A program made the position numbers and the translations under genes. A DNA stretch of 35,300 nt, from assembly GCF_003946265.1 (NCBI RefSeq), contig NZ_RHNO01000024.1:1-35300 (forward strand), read 5' to 3'. Under the pieces are notes generated by a model that was given only the letters and a program-made list of their open reading frames with translations, was not told the DNA's origin and searched no databases. Below, piece after piece: positions 1-6,744 of the stretch. Every line of letters begins with the position of its first letter. Within the stretch, counting starts at the first letter, position 1. The stretch comes from Levilactobacillus yonginensis (GTDB taxonomy: Bacteria > Bacillota > Bacilli > Lactobacillales > Lactobacillaceae).

Positions 1-14
1 TAGGCATAGAAAAA

Positions 15-69
15 TCCCCTTAAAGTTAACAGATGAATTATAGTTTTTCATCTGTCAACCTTAAGGGGA
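15..69 (-). terminator. Long hairpin with U-tract on the minus strand
   Basis: Arms at 15-36 and 48-69 pair over about 22 bp with two mismatches, both readable as G-U pairs in RNA. On the minus strand the stem is followed by a run of five T, so it would end leftward transcription. On the plus strand no T-run follows. No minus-strand gene lies directly before it, so what it terminates is unclear. Confidence 0.55.
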
Positions 70-230
70 CTATAGCAGAAAAATTCGGCAGTCTCTGTCC
101 TTTTATTTTCAGATTTGTGTTGGACTTGACACGTATGTTAAAATTAATTTACTTAAACAAATTTACCTGCCACAACACCAAATTAATTTTCCGATTTTTA
201 CAAGTCTGTTTTTTATTTAGTGGTGGCGTT
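70..230. other. AT-rich stretch with no recognisable gene
   Basis: This stretch lies between two long hairpins. An 86-codon reading frame crosses it, but it has no ribosome site, starts inside the first hairpin and runs through the second. A TTGACA box at 126-131 has no good -10 partner at 16-18 bp. It may be an untranslated leader or a small RNA, but nothing in it is recognised. Confidence 0.3.
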
Positions 231-273
231 AAGCTAGCTTTAACCAATTCGGTTGAAGTTAGCTTATTTTTTT
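231..273 (+). terminator. Terminator-like hairpin ahead of the 75-aa gene
   Basis: Arms 231-245 and 251-265 form a 15-bp stem with two wobble-type mismatches and a 5-nt loop, followed by A and seven T. It has the form of an intrinsic terminator. It sits only about 28 nt before the start codon of the next gene, so it either ends an upstream transcript or acts as an attenuator in that gene's leader. Confidence 0.6.
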
Positions 274-300
274 GCTTAATTTTTGGGGAGTGACTAGCGT

Positions 301-528
301 ATGGAAAAGGTAGCAGATCCGCTGTTAAATAAATTACAGTTGTTGCAAGATTTGAAGTTTCTTATCGACCAAGGTTCGGGCCATCGTCTTGATTACAGAA
401 GATTTCGTATTTTTGAAATCAGGCTGACTACTGGTGTGATTGATTTGGTAGCCGAGTATCAGACCTATGCGAGTAAGTATACGCTCGCTGAAATCGCCAA
501 CCTAATCGTACAGAAGTATCAACTATAG
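301..528 (+). CDS. Hypothetical 75-aa protein
   Basis: I do not recognise this protein. The ATG has a GGGGAG ribosome site about 11 nt upstream, which supports a real start. The product is small, soluble and mixed charged, with an Arg/Lys-rich centre (around residues 29-43) and two likely amphipathic helices. There is no signal peptide, membrane segment or cysteine. It is convergent with the XRE regulator: the two stop codons overlap in the shared hexamer CTATAG (523-528), so each mRNA 3' end would be antisense to the other. A terminator-like hairpin stands between any upstream promoter and this gene, so expression may be attenuated. A partner role with the regulator is possible but not shown. 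Confidence 0.5.
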   Translation: MEKVADPLLNKLQLLQDLKFLIDQGSGHRLDYRRFRIFEIRLTTGVIDLVAEYQTYASKYTLAEIANLIVQKYQL

Positions 529-834
529 TTTTAAAATCTTCAAAACACTTTCCGCGACAGTCTCGCGTTGCTCTTCTGGCAGGGACTTTAGGTAGGCAAT
601 TAATTCTAAAGTATGGATGCCAGTTAGTGAGTCATCTGTGAAGAAATCGCTGAGTGTTAGGTTCAGAGCCGATGCAATCGACTGCAACTTGTTAATGCTG
701 ATATTCTCAAGTTCTCCACGCTCTATTCGTGATATTAAACTAACGGAAACGCTAGCTCGTTCAGCTAATTTTTCAATGGTCAAGTCTAATGATCGTCGCT
801 TCTGATTCACTAGTTTACTAATTGAGGTTTGCAT
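523..834 (-). CDS. XRE-family helix-turn-helix transcriptional regulator
   Basis: This 103-aa protein carries a Cro/C1-type HTH at about residues 12-62, with the recognition region around SVSLISRIERGE, typical of HTH_3 repressors. The remaining ~40 residues, containing LPEEQRETVAESVLKIL, look like a short helical dimerisation tail. It lacks the TPR-type peptide-binding domain of full-length Rgg/PlcR regulators. ATG at 834 has a TAGGAG ribosome site about 10 nt upstream. It is divergent from a 15-codon ORF beginning at 1015 and convergent with the 75-aa gene at 301. It most likely represses its own and the divergent promoter in the 835-1014 gap. The local sequence is more AT-rich than the genes that follow. 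Confidence 0.85.
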   Translation of the reverse strand: MQTSISKLVNQKRRSLDLTIEKLAERASVSVSLISRIERGELENISINKLQSIASALNLTLSDFFTDDSLTGIHTLELIAYLKSLPEEQRETVAESVLKILKL

Positions 835-881
835 GATTGGCTATCTCCTAATATGGCGTTAAAGCTAACCATAATAGAGTC

Positions 882-890
882 TTTATACCA
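882..890 (-). promoter_or_regulatory. Extended -10 for the XRE regulator
   Basis: On the minus strand the sequence reads TGGTATAAA, an extended -10 (TGnTATAAA), about 48 nt ahead of the regulator's start. The -35 region is only T-rich, as is common with an extended -10. Confidence 0.45.
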
Positions 891-960
891 TGAACAGAGA
901 AAAAAAGATTGTTTTGACTTAAAAATAAGGAAAATAATACAGGTTTGTTCTATACTGTAC

Positions 961-986
961 TATAATCACTTATTTTGAAGTAAGTG
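961..986 (+). promoter_or_regulatory. -10 box and adjacent inverted repeat before the 15-codon ORF
   Basis: A perfect TATAAT lies at 961-966. Right after it is an inverted repeat, CACTTA (967-972) and TAAGTG (981-986), with an 8-bp spacer, a natural place for a repressor. No good -35 stands at 16-18 bp. The divergent XRE protein is the obvious candidate to bind here, which is inference. Confidence 0.45.
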
Positions 987-1014
987 GAAAATTATCGGTT
1001 AGGAGGAGTGTTCT

Positions 1015-1062
1015 ATGAGTCAAAAAATTGTTGGCATGTTTAAACGGGTGTTTTTGACCTGA
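1015..1062 (+). CDS. Putative 15-aa micro-peptide ORF
   Basis: A short reading frame encodes MSQKIVGMFKRVFLT. It is preceded by AGGAGG at 1001-1006 with 8 nt to the ATG, one of the best ribosome sites in the window, and by a perfect TATAAT about 50 nt upstream. The peptide has net charge of about +3, no acidic residue and alternating hydrophobics. It is divergent from a small XRE regulator, which recalls regulator/peptide pairs, though this regulator has no known peptide-binding domain. Alternatively it is the decayed start of a longer gene: the frame after the TGA stays open for 11 codons. There is no homology evidence either way. Confidence 0.35.
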   Translation: MSQKIVGMFKRVFLT

Positions 1063-1139
1063 ACCAGCGGTTTAGGGCAGCTCGCATCGTTAGGTTAGTT
1101 TTCTGCGGCATCGTCGTGAGTTGTCGGTACTTAGATATT

Positions 1140-1169
1140 TTGAAGCCTGAAACGAATACATTTAATAAT
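1140..1169 (+). promoter_or_regulatory. Putative promoter of the first secreted-protein gene
   Basis: TTGAAG (1140-1145) and AATAAT (1164-1169) are separated by 18 bp, 48 nt ahead of the start codon at 1217. The match is moderate. Confidence 0.35.
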
Positions 1170-1216
1170 TGCTGATTCAGACACTGAAAGTTAATTACTG
1201 AAGGAGAACCAAACTT

Positions 1217-1648
1217 ATGAAAAAAAGACTTATTGCAGTTATTCTCACTATTACGTTAGTTGTCATGGGGGCCAGTCTACTGGGGTCGCCAGCAACCGCA
1301 TCAGCATCAGCCAAATGGCAATTTGGAACCCCCAAAAAGGTTAGAGGTCTGTTTCGTACGAAAACGGTTAAGCACCATTATAACCAGCTCAACATTGCCC
1401 AAAACGTCGTGTACAACGAAATTCGCAAACCCAACTGGCCCGCAGAAAAAAGTGGGAAAATCACCTTTCTGCTGATGTGGCGGGTACCATCTCGCAAGCT
1501 TAGCTCACACCTTTATCAAATCAAAAGCGTTACCCGGAATGGCAAGCATGTTCGCTATTACATCAAAACGTTTAGTCATAATCGCCTAAAGATTTCGAAA
1601 ACCATGGCATTTGCAAACAAGCCTTACTATCACAGAACTAAGGACTAA
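1217..1648 (+). CDS. Small secreted protein, GTPKxVRGxFxTK family
   Basis: This 143-aa protein starts at an ATG with a GGAG ribosome site. The N-terminus has MKKR, a hydrophobic core to about residue 24 and an A-x-A type cleavage region (ATASASA, about 26-32), so it should be exported. The mature ~110 residues are very basic. They begin with W-x-x-GTPKKVRGLFRTK, a motif also found in the secreted proteins at 5184 and 5956; the rest of the chain is not similar to those two by eye. There is no LPxTG anchor and no cysteine. The next gene follows after 43 nt with no terminator, so the two are likely co-transcribed. Function is unknown; a basic secreted protein could bind anionic wall polymers. 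Confidence 0.7.
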   Translation: MKKRLIAVILTITLVVMGASLLGSPATASASAKWQFGTPKKVRGLFRTKTVKHHYNQLNIAQNVVYNEIRKPNWPAEKSGKITFLLMWRVPSRKLSSHLYQIKSVTRNGKHVRYYIKTFSHNRLKISKTMAFANKPYYHRTKD

Positions 1649-1691
1649 TCATTCATTGCATAATAACAACATTTTTTAGGAGGAACCAGCC

Positions 1692-2531
1692 ATGAAATTT
1701 AACTGGATAAATAAAGCGACGACGATCTTACTGAGCAGCATCTTAGTAGGGGGCGTTGTCATCACCACCGTTCCCACGTTCATGACCCAAGCACAAGCTT
1801 ATAACAATGAAGACGCGCCAATCAGTTATCAAGTGTTTAAGGACGATGAAAATAGCGTTAAACAGATTGTTAAAAAAGCCAGTCCTAAAGTACAGCAACA
1901 ACTCAATGCCGCCTTCTTTAAGCGCATGGAACAAAAGCCGGTCAATGCGTATGGTACCTACGCTCATTTCTCGGACGTCATGCATGTTCTGGCAACACAC
2001 GCGGTCAGTGAACTTGGCCGAAATGGTCAGGTGACCCCAGCGTTTAAGCAGGACTATCAGGCAATGTTGGCTGTTTACGATCAGTTCAAAGGGCGCCTAG
2101 ACACTGATTATCAAAATGCTGTCAATAATGATATTGATGAAGCTGATCAACAAATTGCCGAAAATAATGTTGACGCCGATAGCATTGGCTATCTTGGTGA
2201 TGATTTCATTCAATACTTTGAGACGAATATCCGGCCAGATAAGGTGACTGGTGTCCCAAGCGTTCAAAGCAAAATCACCAAGTTGACTGCTAAAAAAACG
2301 TCCTCTAAGAAGTACGTTAAAGTTTCTGGGACTGTGAAGTTAGGTAAAAAAGCCAACTATGCTCAGATCAAGACGTATAAGGGAACCCGTTATGCAAAGC
2401 TGAATGGTGCACACCGTTTCAGTCAAAAACTTTACGCACCTAAAGCCAAGAAAGTCAGTGCCACCATTGGCAACTATTCACATGGCCATTTCTCTCGCGT
2501 AACCGCTACTAAGAGTGTGCACGTTAAATAG
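1692..2531 (+). CDS. Secreted protein of unknown function
   Basis: This 279-aa protein has an AGGAGG site 8 nt before its ATG. A signal peptide spans about residues 1-36 (hydrophobic core near 10-28, cleavage after AQA). The mature N-terminal part, to about residue 180, is acidic and helical. The C-terminal ~85 residues are Lys-rich and predicted beta, with the opening KITKLTAKKTSSKKYVKVSG. That is the style of the small wall-associated beta domains of lactobacilli. No catalytic motif or anchor is recognised. It lies directly downstream of the 143-aa secreted gene and probably shares its mRNA. Confidence 0.65.
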   Translation: MKFNWINKATTILLSSILVGGVVITTVPTFMTQAQAYNNEDAPISYQVFKDDENSVKQIVKKASPKVQQQLNAAFFKRMEQKPVNAYGTYAHFSDVMHVLATHAVSELGRNGQVTPAFKQDYQAMLAVYDQFKGRLDTDYQNAVNNDIDEADQQIAENNVDADSIGYLGDDFIQYFETNIRPDKVTGVPSVQSKITKLTAKKTSSKKYVKVSGTVKLGKKANYAQIKTYKGTRYAKLNGAHRFSQKLYAPKAKKVSATIGNYSHGHFSRVTATKSVHVK

Positions 2532-2969
2532 CTGTCGGCTAATAGGCGGAATTCAGCCTGTCAAAGGCTTCTAGATTAAGCGCTATTATGGCTGTTAAAG
2601 CTGTTAACGACATTAATCCTAATATTGACCCTGAATTCGGTGGGTATTCGTTCATATAATGCCGGTAAAGCTGTGACATTTTATTGGATACTGACTGCAA
2701 TGTCATTGGAATTGGTGCCGATTGAGTCAAAGATAATGATGGCGTTTCAAACGCCGCCATTCTTGGTACCCAATAACAGCTAGCCTAATCTGTTTTCACG
2801 CATGCACCAAAAAGAGACTGGAATTTTTATCCCAGCCTCTTTAAGTGCGCTTAAATTAGGGACTTTTTGAGTGACTGATGCTGTTTTAACAGCGTTTCAC
2901 ACACCATTACCGTTAAATCTCGCTACACAGCAAGCTACTAATTTACTGCATACAAAGGTGGGAGCTTAC
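2532..2969. other. 438-bp gap holding a terminator and a small palindrome
   Basis: No supported gene lies here. A 73-codon minus-strand frame (2539-2760) has a plausible hydrophobic stretch but no ribosome site; it could be a decayed remnant. The terminator at 2809-2842 is listed separately. At 2880-2893 there is a 14-bp palindrome GCTGTTTTAACAGC about 77 nt ahead of the next start, a possible operator. No clear promoter was found. Confidence 0.4.
2809..2842 (+). terminator. Intrinsic terminator, possibly bidirectional
   Basis: Arms 2811-2821 and 2832-2842 pair over 11 bp with one A/C mismatch around a T-rich loop. The stem starts with A-rich sequence, so the minus strand also has a T-tail. 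It should end the 1217-2531 transcript. Confidence 0.6.
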
Positions 2970-3887
2970 ATGAAACGACTTATCGAGAGTCTGGCCGTTG
3001 TTGGACTAGGCCTCTTTCTTGGGATGGCATCCAGTGGCGTGGCTCACGCGGCAACCGCTACCACTTCGTCTGAGTCTGTTGATTCGTCAACAACGTCGAC
3101 TCCCAAAGCGAAACCCAAGGTCCAGCCAAAACCATCAGTGACTTACCGCAAAGTCTTTGGCAAGCAAACGGTTAACTATTACACCAAAATCGGAGCTAAC
3201 CGAAAGCACAACTACCAGGTGTACCAAACCGGTGGGGCCAAGTCTTCAGCTAAGAATATGAAGGCTATTTCGACTGGACGATACTACGCGAATAAACAGG
3301 TCCACATTACCCGCGAAGAAAAAATGGGGGATGGGACTTGGTTGAAATTTACCTACCAGCATACCCAGACGGGCTGGATTCACCGCAACGGGACCGTCAA
3401 GTCCTACCGGTGGCTCAACGTTCCCTTGATTGCCCAACGTCCGGAACTTCCTACTGGATGTGAAATCACGGCGACGACCATGATGCTCCAGTACGCCGGG
3501 GCGAAGGTCACCAAGCTGTCGCTGGCTAAAGAAATGCCGCGGAGTTCCAACCCCAACAAGGGATTCGTTGGCAGTCCTTATCGACGTTCTGGCTGGTGGA
3601 TCTATCCTGAGGGCCTCATGAAGACCGTTAAGCATCATCTCGGCTCAGCCAAGAACATGACTGGGGCGTCGTTTAAAAAGATGAAAGCGCAAATCAATCA
3701 AGGCCATCCTGTCGTTATCTGGGTCGCCGGGGTCGATGGCTTTGTGAACCATGCCATCACGCTTTCAGGCTACAGCAGCACGCGGGCTTACTACAATGAT
3801 CCGTGGACCAAGCGGAAGACTAGCATGACCCTAGCTAGTCTGCACAAGCACCGCAAGCATGATGCTTATCGGGCTTTGAGTTACTAA
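2970..3887 (+). CDS. Secreted C39-like (papain-fold) family protein
   Basis: I start at the ATG at 2970 because it has GGTGGGAG upstream and begins a signal peptide (MKRLIES..., cleavage near AHA, residue 27); an in-frame start 99 nt earlier has neither. The product is 305 aa. After a Ser/Thr/Lys-Pro linker (about 28-55) comes an SH3b-like region (about 57-142, with W...TGWI). A Peptidase_C39_2-type domain fills the rest: Cys164 in ELPTGCEITATT, His261 in VNHAITLSGY and Asp277 in YNDPW fit a Cys-His-Asp triad. It is likely a wall-located cysteine peptidase or amidase-like enzyme, substrate unknown. Only 41 nt separate it from the NlpC/P60 gene, so the two hydrolases probably form an operon. 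Confidence 0.8.
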   Translation: MKRLIESLAVVGLGLFLGMASSGVAHAATATTSSESVDSSTTSTPKAKPKVQPKPSVTYRKVFGKQTVNYYTKIGANRKHNYQVYQTGGAKSSAKNMKAISTGRYYANKQVHITREEKMGDGTWLKFTYQHTQTGWIHRNGTVKSYRWLNVPLIAQRPELPTGCEITATTMMLQYAGAKVTKLSLAKEMPRSSNPNKGFVGSPYRRSGWWIYPEGLMKTVKHHLGSAKNMTGASFKKMKAQINQGHPVVIWVAGVDGFVNHAITLSGYSSTRAYYNDPWTKRKTSMTLASLHKHRKHDAYRALSY

Positions 3888-3928
3888 TTTGGTATTCATT
3901 CAATTATCTTACAAAGGAGTAGAACATA

Positions 3929-4966
3929 ATGAAGAAAAAATGGCTATCCACATTACTCGTCGTAGCTGGTCTGACCAGCGTTGGTATGACGACCACGGCG
4001 CAAGCTAAGACTAGTTACTATACCACTAACCCCGGCATCATCCGGGTCAAGAAGACGGTGGCCTACTACAAGGACGCCGCTAAAAAACATCACGCGGCTA
4101 CGGTGCACAAGGACCACTATGCAAAGATTTCTAAGGTGGTAACGGTCAAGGGGCACGCACCCGTTTTAAAGACCAACACTGGCAAATATGTGACTGCTAA
4201 CAAGTCATTCGTTGCTAAGACGAAGGGCTACCAAAACCCGAAAAAGTATTATCAGGTCAATTACACGCAGATCAAGCCTTACGGTAAGGTTGGGTATACG
4301 GTCAAGCGGGGCTACGAAGGCATCAAGACTTGGAAAATCATGCACCGTTTAGGCACCGCTAACGGCTACAACAAGTACAATTCAGCGACGGTCTATGCCG
4401 TCAAGAATTTCCAACGTAAACATCACCTGAAAGTCACGGGGACGGTTAACGAAAAGACTTGGGTCAAGCTAGGCTTCTCTAAATCCAGCTGGAAGAGCAT
4501 TGATTCATACGTTGCGCCACTAGGTGCTCATGCTTGGAACGGCCGCACGGACCATATTGAGGCGATGATCAAGCAGGCTTACAAGTATAAGGGTAATCCT
4601 TATCTGGTAGGGTCTTCTTCCAAGCCGGCTTATGGCACGGACTGCTCTGGCCTCGTTATGCAGGCGCTTTATGCGGGTGGTATCAATACCAAGCCAATCA
4701 GTTCCATTCATCACGCTTACCCGGGTAATGAATGGAATTCCCGTAACCTGTGGGCTAGCAAGAAGTTCCAACACGTTGCTTACAGCCACAAAAAGCGGGG
4801 AGACCTGGTCTTCTATTACCAACCAGGTACGCATACGATTTGGCACGTTGCCATTTACTTGGGCAAAGGCAAGGTTATCGAAAGCTGGCCACCACGCATC
4901 ATGGTTCAACCGATCAAGAACGGTCAACGCTCTAACGTTGCGGGAATCGCGCGCGTTTTCCATTAA
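3929..4966 (+). CDS. Secreted NlpC/P60 hydrolase with peptidoglycan-binding domain
   Basis: This 345-aa protein has AAAGGAG before its ATG. A signal peptide ends near AQA (residue 26). Residues about 28-105 form an SLAP/SH3-like Lys- and Tyr-rich region. About 118-178 is a PG_binding_1 domain (SATVYAVKNFQRKHHL and GTVNEKTWVKLG). About 208-345 is an NlpC/P60 domain with Cys239 in the TDCSGLVMQ motif and His306 in HVAIYLGKG. Family knowledge predicts D,L-endopeptidase cleavage of peptidoglycan stem peptides, with roles in cell separation or wall turnover. It follows the C39-like gene without a terminator and is closed by the hairpin at 5033. Confidence 0.9.
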   Translation: MKKKWLSTLLVVAGLTSVGMTTTAQAKTSYYTTNPGIIRVKKTVAYYKDAAKKHHAATVHKDHYAKISKVVTVKGHAPVLKTNTGKYVTANKSFVAKTKGYQNPKKYYQVNYTQIKPYGKVGYTVKRGYEGIKTWKIMHRLGTANGYNKYNSATVYAVKNFQRKHHLKVTGTVNEKTWVKLGFSKSSWKSIDSYVAPLGAHAWNGRTDHIEAMIKQAYKYKGNPYLVGSSSKPAYGTDCSGLVMQALYAGGINTKPISSIHHAYPGNEWNSRNLWASKKFQHVAYSHKKRGDLVFYYQPGTHTIWHVAIYLGKGKVIESWPPRIMVQPIKNGQRSNVAGIARVFH

Positions 4967-5032
4967 GCTTTAAACAGTTTGATAGGTACGGTTAAGGGCG
5001 CTTTGTCGACGGATGTTGATGGAGATGCTGAG

Positions 5033-5066
5033 AGAGACAATTCATCTTTGAATTGCCTCTTTTTTT
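5033..5066 (+). terminator. Intrinsic terminator of the cell-wall hydrolase unit
   Basis: Arms 5033-5043 (AGAGACAATTC) and 5050-5060 (GAATTGCCTCT) pair with one mismatch; a run of seven T follows. Confidence 0.85.
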
Positions 5067-5092
5067 CGTGTATTTAATGATGAACAGTGATA

Positions 5093-5120
5093 TTGTTAAT
5101 CTTGTTCATAAATATATAAG
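5093..5120 (+). promoter_or_regulatory. Promoter of the 144-aa secreted-protein gene
   Basis: TTGTTA (5093-5098) and TATAAG (5115-5120) are 16 bp apart, 63 nt before the start codon. An inverted repeat TGAACA (5081-5086) / TGTTCA (5103-5108) overlaps the promoter and could be an operator. Confidence 0.5.
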
Positions 5121-5183
5121 ATAGGAAACTGTTGGAAACTACATAAGGTTTACTGGTCTTTAAAATTTAAAAGGTGGCGGTTT

Positions 5184-5618
5184 ATGATGAAGAAATTAAC
5201 GAAGCACATGTTACTGGCCCTAGGTGTGGCTGCATTACTTCTGCTAGGGATTGGTGGAACGACTGCCCAGGCGTCAACGACGACGACCTTCCAGCACAAG
5301 AGCACAACGGTTGAATGGCATAAGGGGACGCCTAAGAGCGTCCGTGGTAAATTCAAGACCAAGCATTACGGTGCTGACTTGATGATGGAAACTAAGATTC
5401 GGGCTAAGTCTATCTGGTTCTGGGGATCAGGCATGCCCGTCCAAAAGGGCTACAACGTGCACTACAAAAAGACCCGGCATAATCACTATGTTATTCGTTA
5501 CGACGCCCACGCTTCAGGGATGTTCAAGGGCGGCAAGAAGCTGAAGATGTCGGTCGTCAAGGTTGGCAAGAAGAGCATTAAGGTCTTTGGGTACAGCAAC
5601 GTTTTCCATAAGTATTAG
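5184..5618 (+). CDS. Small secreted protein, GTPKxVRGxFxTK family
   Basis: This 144-aa protein has two adjacent ATGs, with AAAGGTGG a suitable distance upstream. A signal peptide runs to about residue 30 (cleavage after AQA). The mature chain begins with EWHKGTPKSVRGKFKTK and continues with YNVHYKK, IRYDAHA and MFKGGKKLKM blocks. All of these recur in the protein at 5956, which looks about half identical by eye, so this is a local duplication. The mature protein is strongly basic, with Trp/Phe near its centre and no Cys. It has its own promoter (5093) and terminator (5636). I recognise no described family; a wall- or membrane-binding role is a guess. Confidence 0.7.
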   Translation: MMKKLTKHMLLALGVAALLLLGIGGTTAQASTTTTFQHKSTTVEWHKGTPKSVRGKFKTKHYGADLMMETKIRAKSIWFWGSGMPVQKGYNVHYKKTRHNHYVIRYDAHASGMFKGGKKLKMSVVKVGKKSIKVFGYSNVFHKY

Positions 5619-5635
5619 ACCATCATTCTGAGAAG

Positions 5636-5669
5636 CACGGTTGCCAGTATCTGGGCAATCGTGTTTTTT
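5636..5669 (+). terminator. Intrinsic terminator
   Basis: Arms 5636-5645 (CACGGTTGCC) and 5654-5663 (GGCAATCGTG) form a stem with one wobble, followed by six T. Confidence 0.85.
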
Positions 5670-5877
5670 CGTATGTTTTACTGAGATGGAGTAGTCGAAG
5701 CCCGTTGTGAGAGAATGACAAAAGCCTGATATTTTGTGGAAAAAGTTAGCAGGTTTTAAGGGGATAGGTGTCCCTCATTTAGTTGTCTGGGCATTACGCA
5801 GTACAGTGGGGATGAAAAGTCTATGGACGAATTAGAAATAAGTAACATAATATCCAATTTTCCTTGATGAAGTCATC

Positions 5878-5910
5878 TTGACAGGCGTGTGGCAACGACC
5901 ATGCTATGAT
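5878..5910 (+). promoter_or_regulatory. Putative promoter of the second small secreted paralogue
   Basis: A perfect TTGACA (5878-5883) is followed 21 bp later by TATGAT (5905-5910), preceded by TGC, an extended -10. The spacer is longer than normal, so the extended -10 may be the working element. Confidence 0.4.
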
Positions 5911-5955
5911 TGGCGTGTTCGGCAGATGACATCTAAGAGGGAGAATCGTGAGAAA

Positions 5956-6363
5956 ATGAAAGCGAAAAATATATTATTGGCATTGGCAATCGTCACCGGC
6001 ATTAGTACAGGCAGTCTTAGTAGTATTTCAGCTGACGCGAGTACCTGGCATAAAGGGATTCCCAGGGAAATCCGCGGTAATTTTGAGACCAAAGAGTATG
6101 GAGCCAACTTAACCATGGGGTGTACTTTCCGGGCTAAGTCTCTGGTCTTTGGGGCTTCGGGCATGCCCACCCAAGTTGGATATAACGTCCATTATAAGAA
6201 ACTTCATCGTCATAGTTATCTGCTGCGCTACGATGCCCACGCGGATGGTTTGTTTAAAGGCGGAAAAAAACTGAAAATGCCAGTGAAGCGGGTGGGCAAG
6301 AACTTACGGGTGTTTGGGTATAAGATTATTTTTCACAGACAGTCGGTTCACGCACACAATTAA
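5956..6363 (+). CDS. Small secreted protein, paralogue of the 5184 gene
   Basis: I choose the ATG at 5956 because it begins a signal peptide (MKAKNILLALAIV..., cleavage near ADA). A GAGGGAG ribosome site lies upstream at a slightly long spacing. A frame extended to a TTG at 5878 would start inside the -35 box. The product is 135 aa. The mature chain has TWHKGIPREIRGNFETKEYG, then blocks shared with the 5184 protein (YNVHYKK, RYDAHA, LFKGGKKLKM). It carries a short His-rich tail and one mature-chain Cys (in TMGCTFRA) that the paralogue lacks. It has its own promoter and terminator. Function unknown. Confidence 0.65.
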   Translation: MKAKNILLALAIVTGISTGSLSSISADASTWHKGIPREIRGNFETKEYGANLTMGCTFRAKSLVFGASGMPTQVGYNVHYKKLHRHSYLLRYDAHADGLFKGGKKLKMPVKRVGKNLRVFGYKIIFHRQSVHAHN

Positions 6364-6376
6364 ATTTACTGTAAGC

Positions 6377-6413
6377 AACCCATTGAGACCAGTTAGGCTC
6401 TCGATGGGTTTTT
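6377..6413 (+). terminator. Intrinsic terminator
   Basis: Arms 6377-6388 (AACCCATTGAGA) and 6399-6410 (TCTCGATGGGTT) pair with one mismatch; the U-tract is the end of the stem plus three T. Confidence 0.85.
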
Positions 6414-6637
6414 AGTAGTCCTAGGATACTATGGCCGCATTGCCGGGTAATTACAACAAAAAAATGATAGTACGATTCGATAAAGGTTTATTGCCTACAT
6501 GAAGTTTTGCGTTTTAGTTACCTAAATACTACTTAGTCACCAATAATTAAGCACACGTGAATCATCCGTAGAGCTAAGCGTAACGGGGGATAACTTAACG
6601 TTGCAACAATATTCGGTGACAATAACGTTTTAGGGGA

Positions 6638-6666
6638 TTGATTGTCTCTCACATACTGACTATAAT
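6638..6666 (+). promoter_or_regulatory. Promoter of the LPQTNE surface-protein gene
   Basis: TTGATT (6638-6643) and a perfect TATAAT (6661-6666) are 17 bp apart, leaving a 5' leader of about 70 nt. Two copies of TAACGTT start 27 bp apart just upstream (6596-6602 and 6623-6629), a possible activator or repressor site. From 6414 to 6595 nothing else is seen. Confidence 0.7.
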
Positions 6667-6744
6667 GGATAGTAATAACAGAGGTAACGACTATATTTGA
6701 CATCACATTACCTGAACTTGGTCATGTTAAGAGGGGGACCAATC

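Noticed and set aside
33-293. An 86-codon plus-strand frame at the left end
   Set aside because: It starts inside one hairpin and crosses another, lacks a ribosome site, and its product is Phe/Leu-rich as expected from AT-rich non-coding DNA.
2539-2760. A 73-codon minus-strand frame with a hydrophobic stretch
   Set aside because: No ribosome site, an in-frame stop shortly upstream and no recognised family; at most a remnant.
3246-3638. A 130-codon antisense frame inside the C39-like gene
   Set aside because: Antisense image of a well-supported gene, with Arg/Pro-rich composition and no start signal.
6536-6620. GTCACC/GGTGAC inverted pair before the surface-protein promoter
   Set aside because: Six-base arms 73 bp apart are expected by chance.
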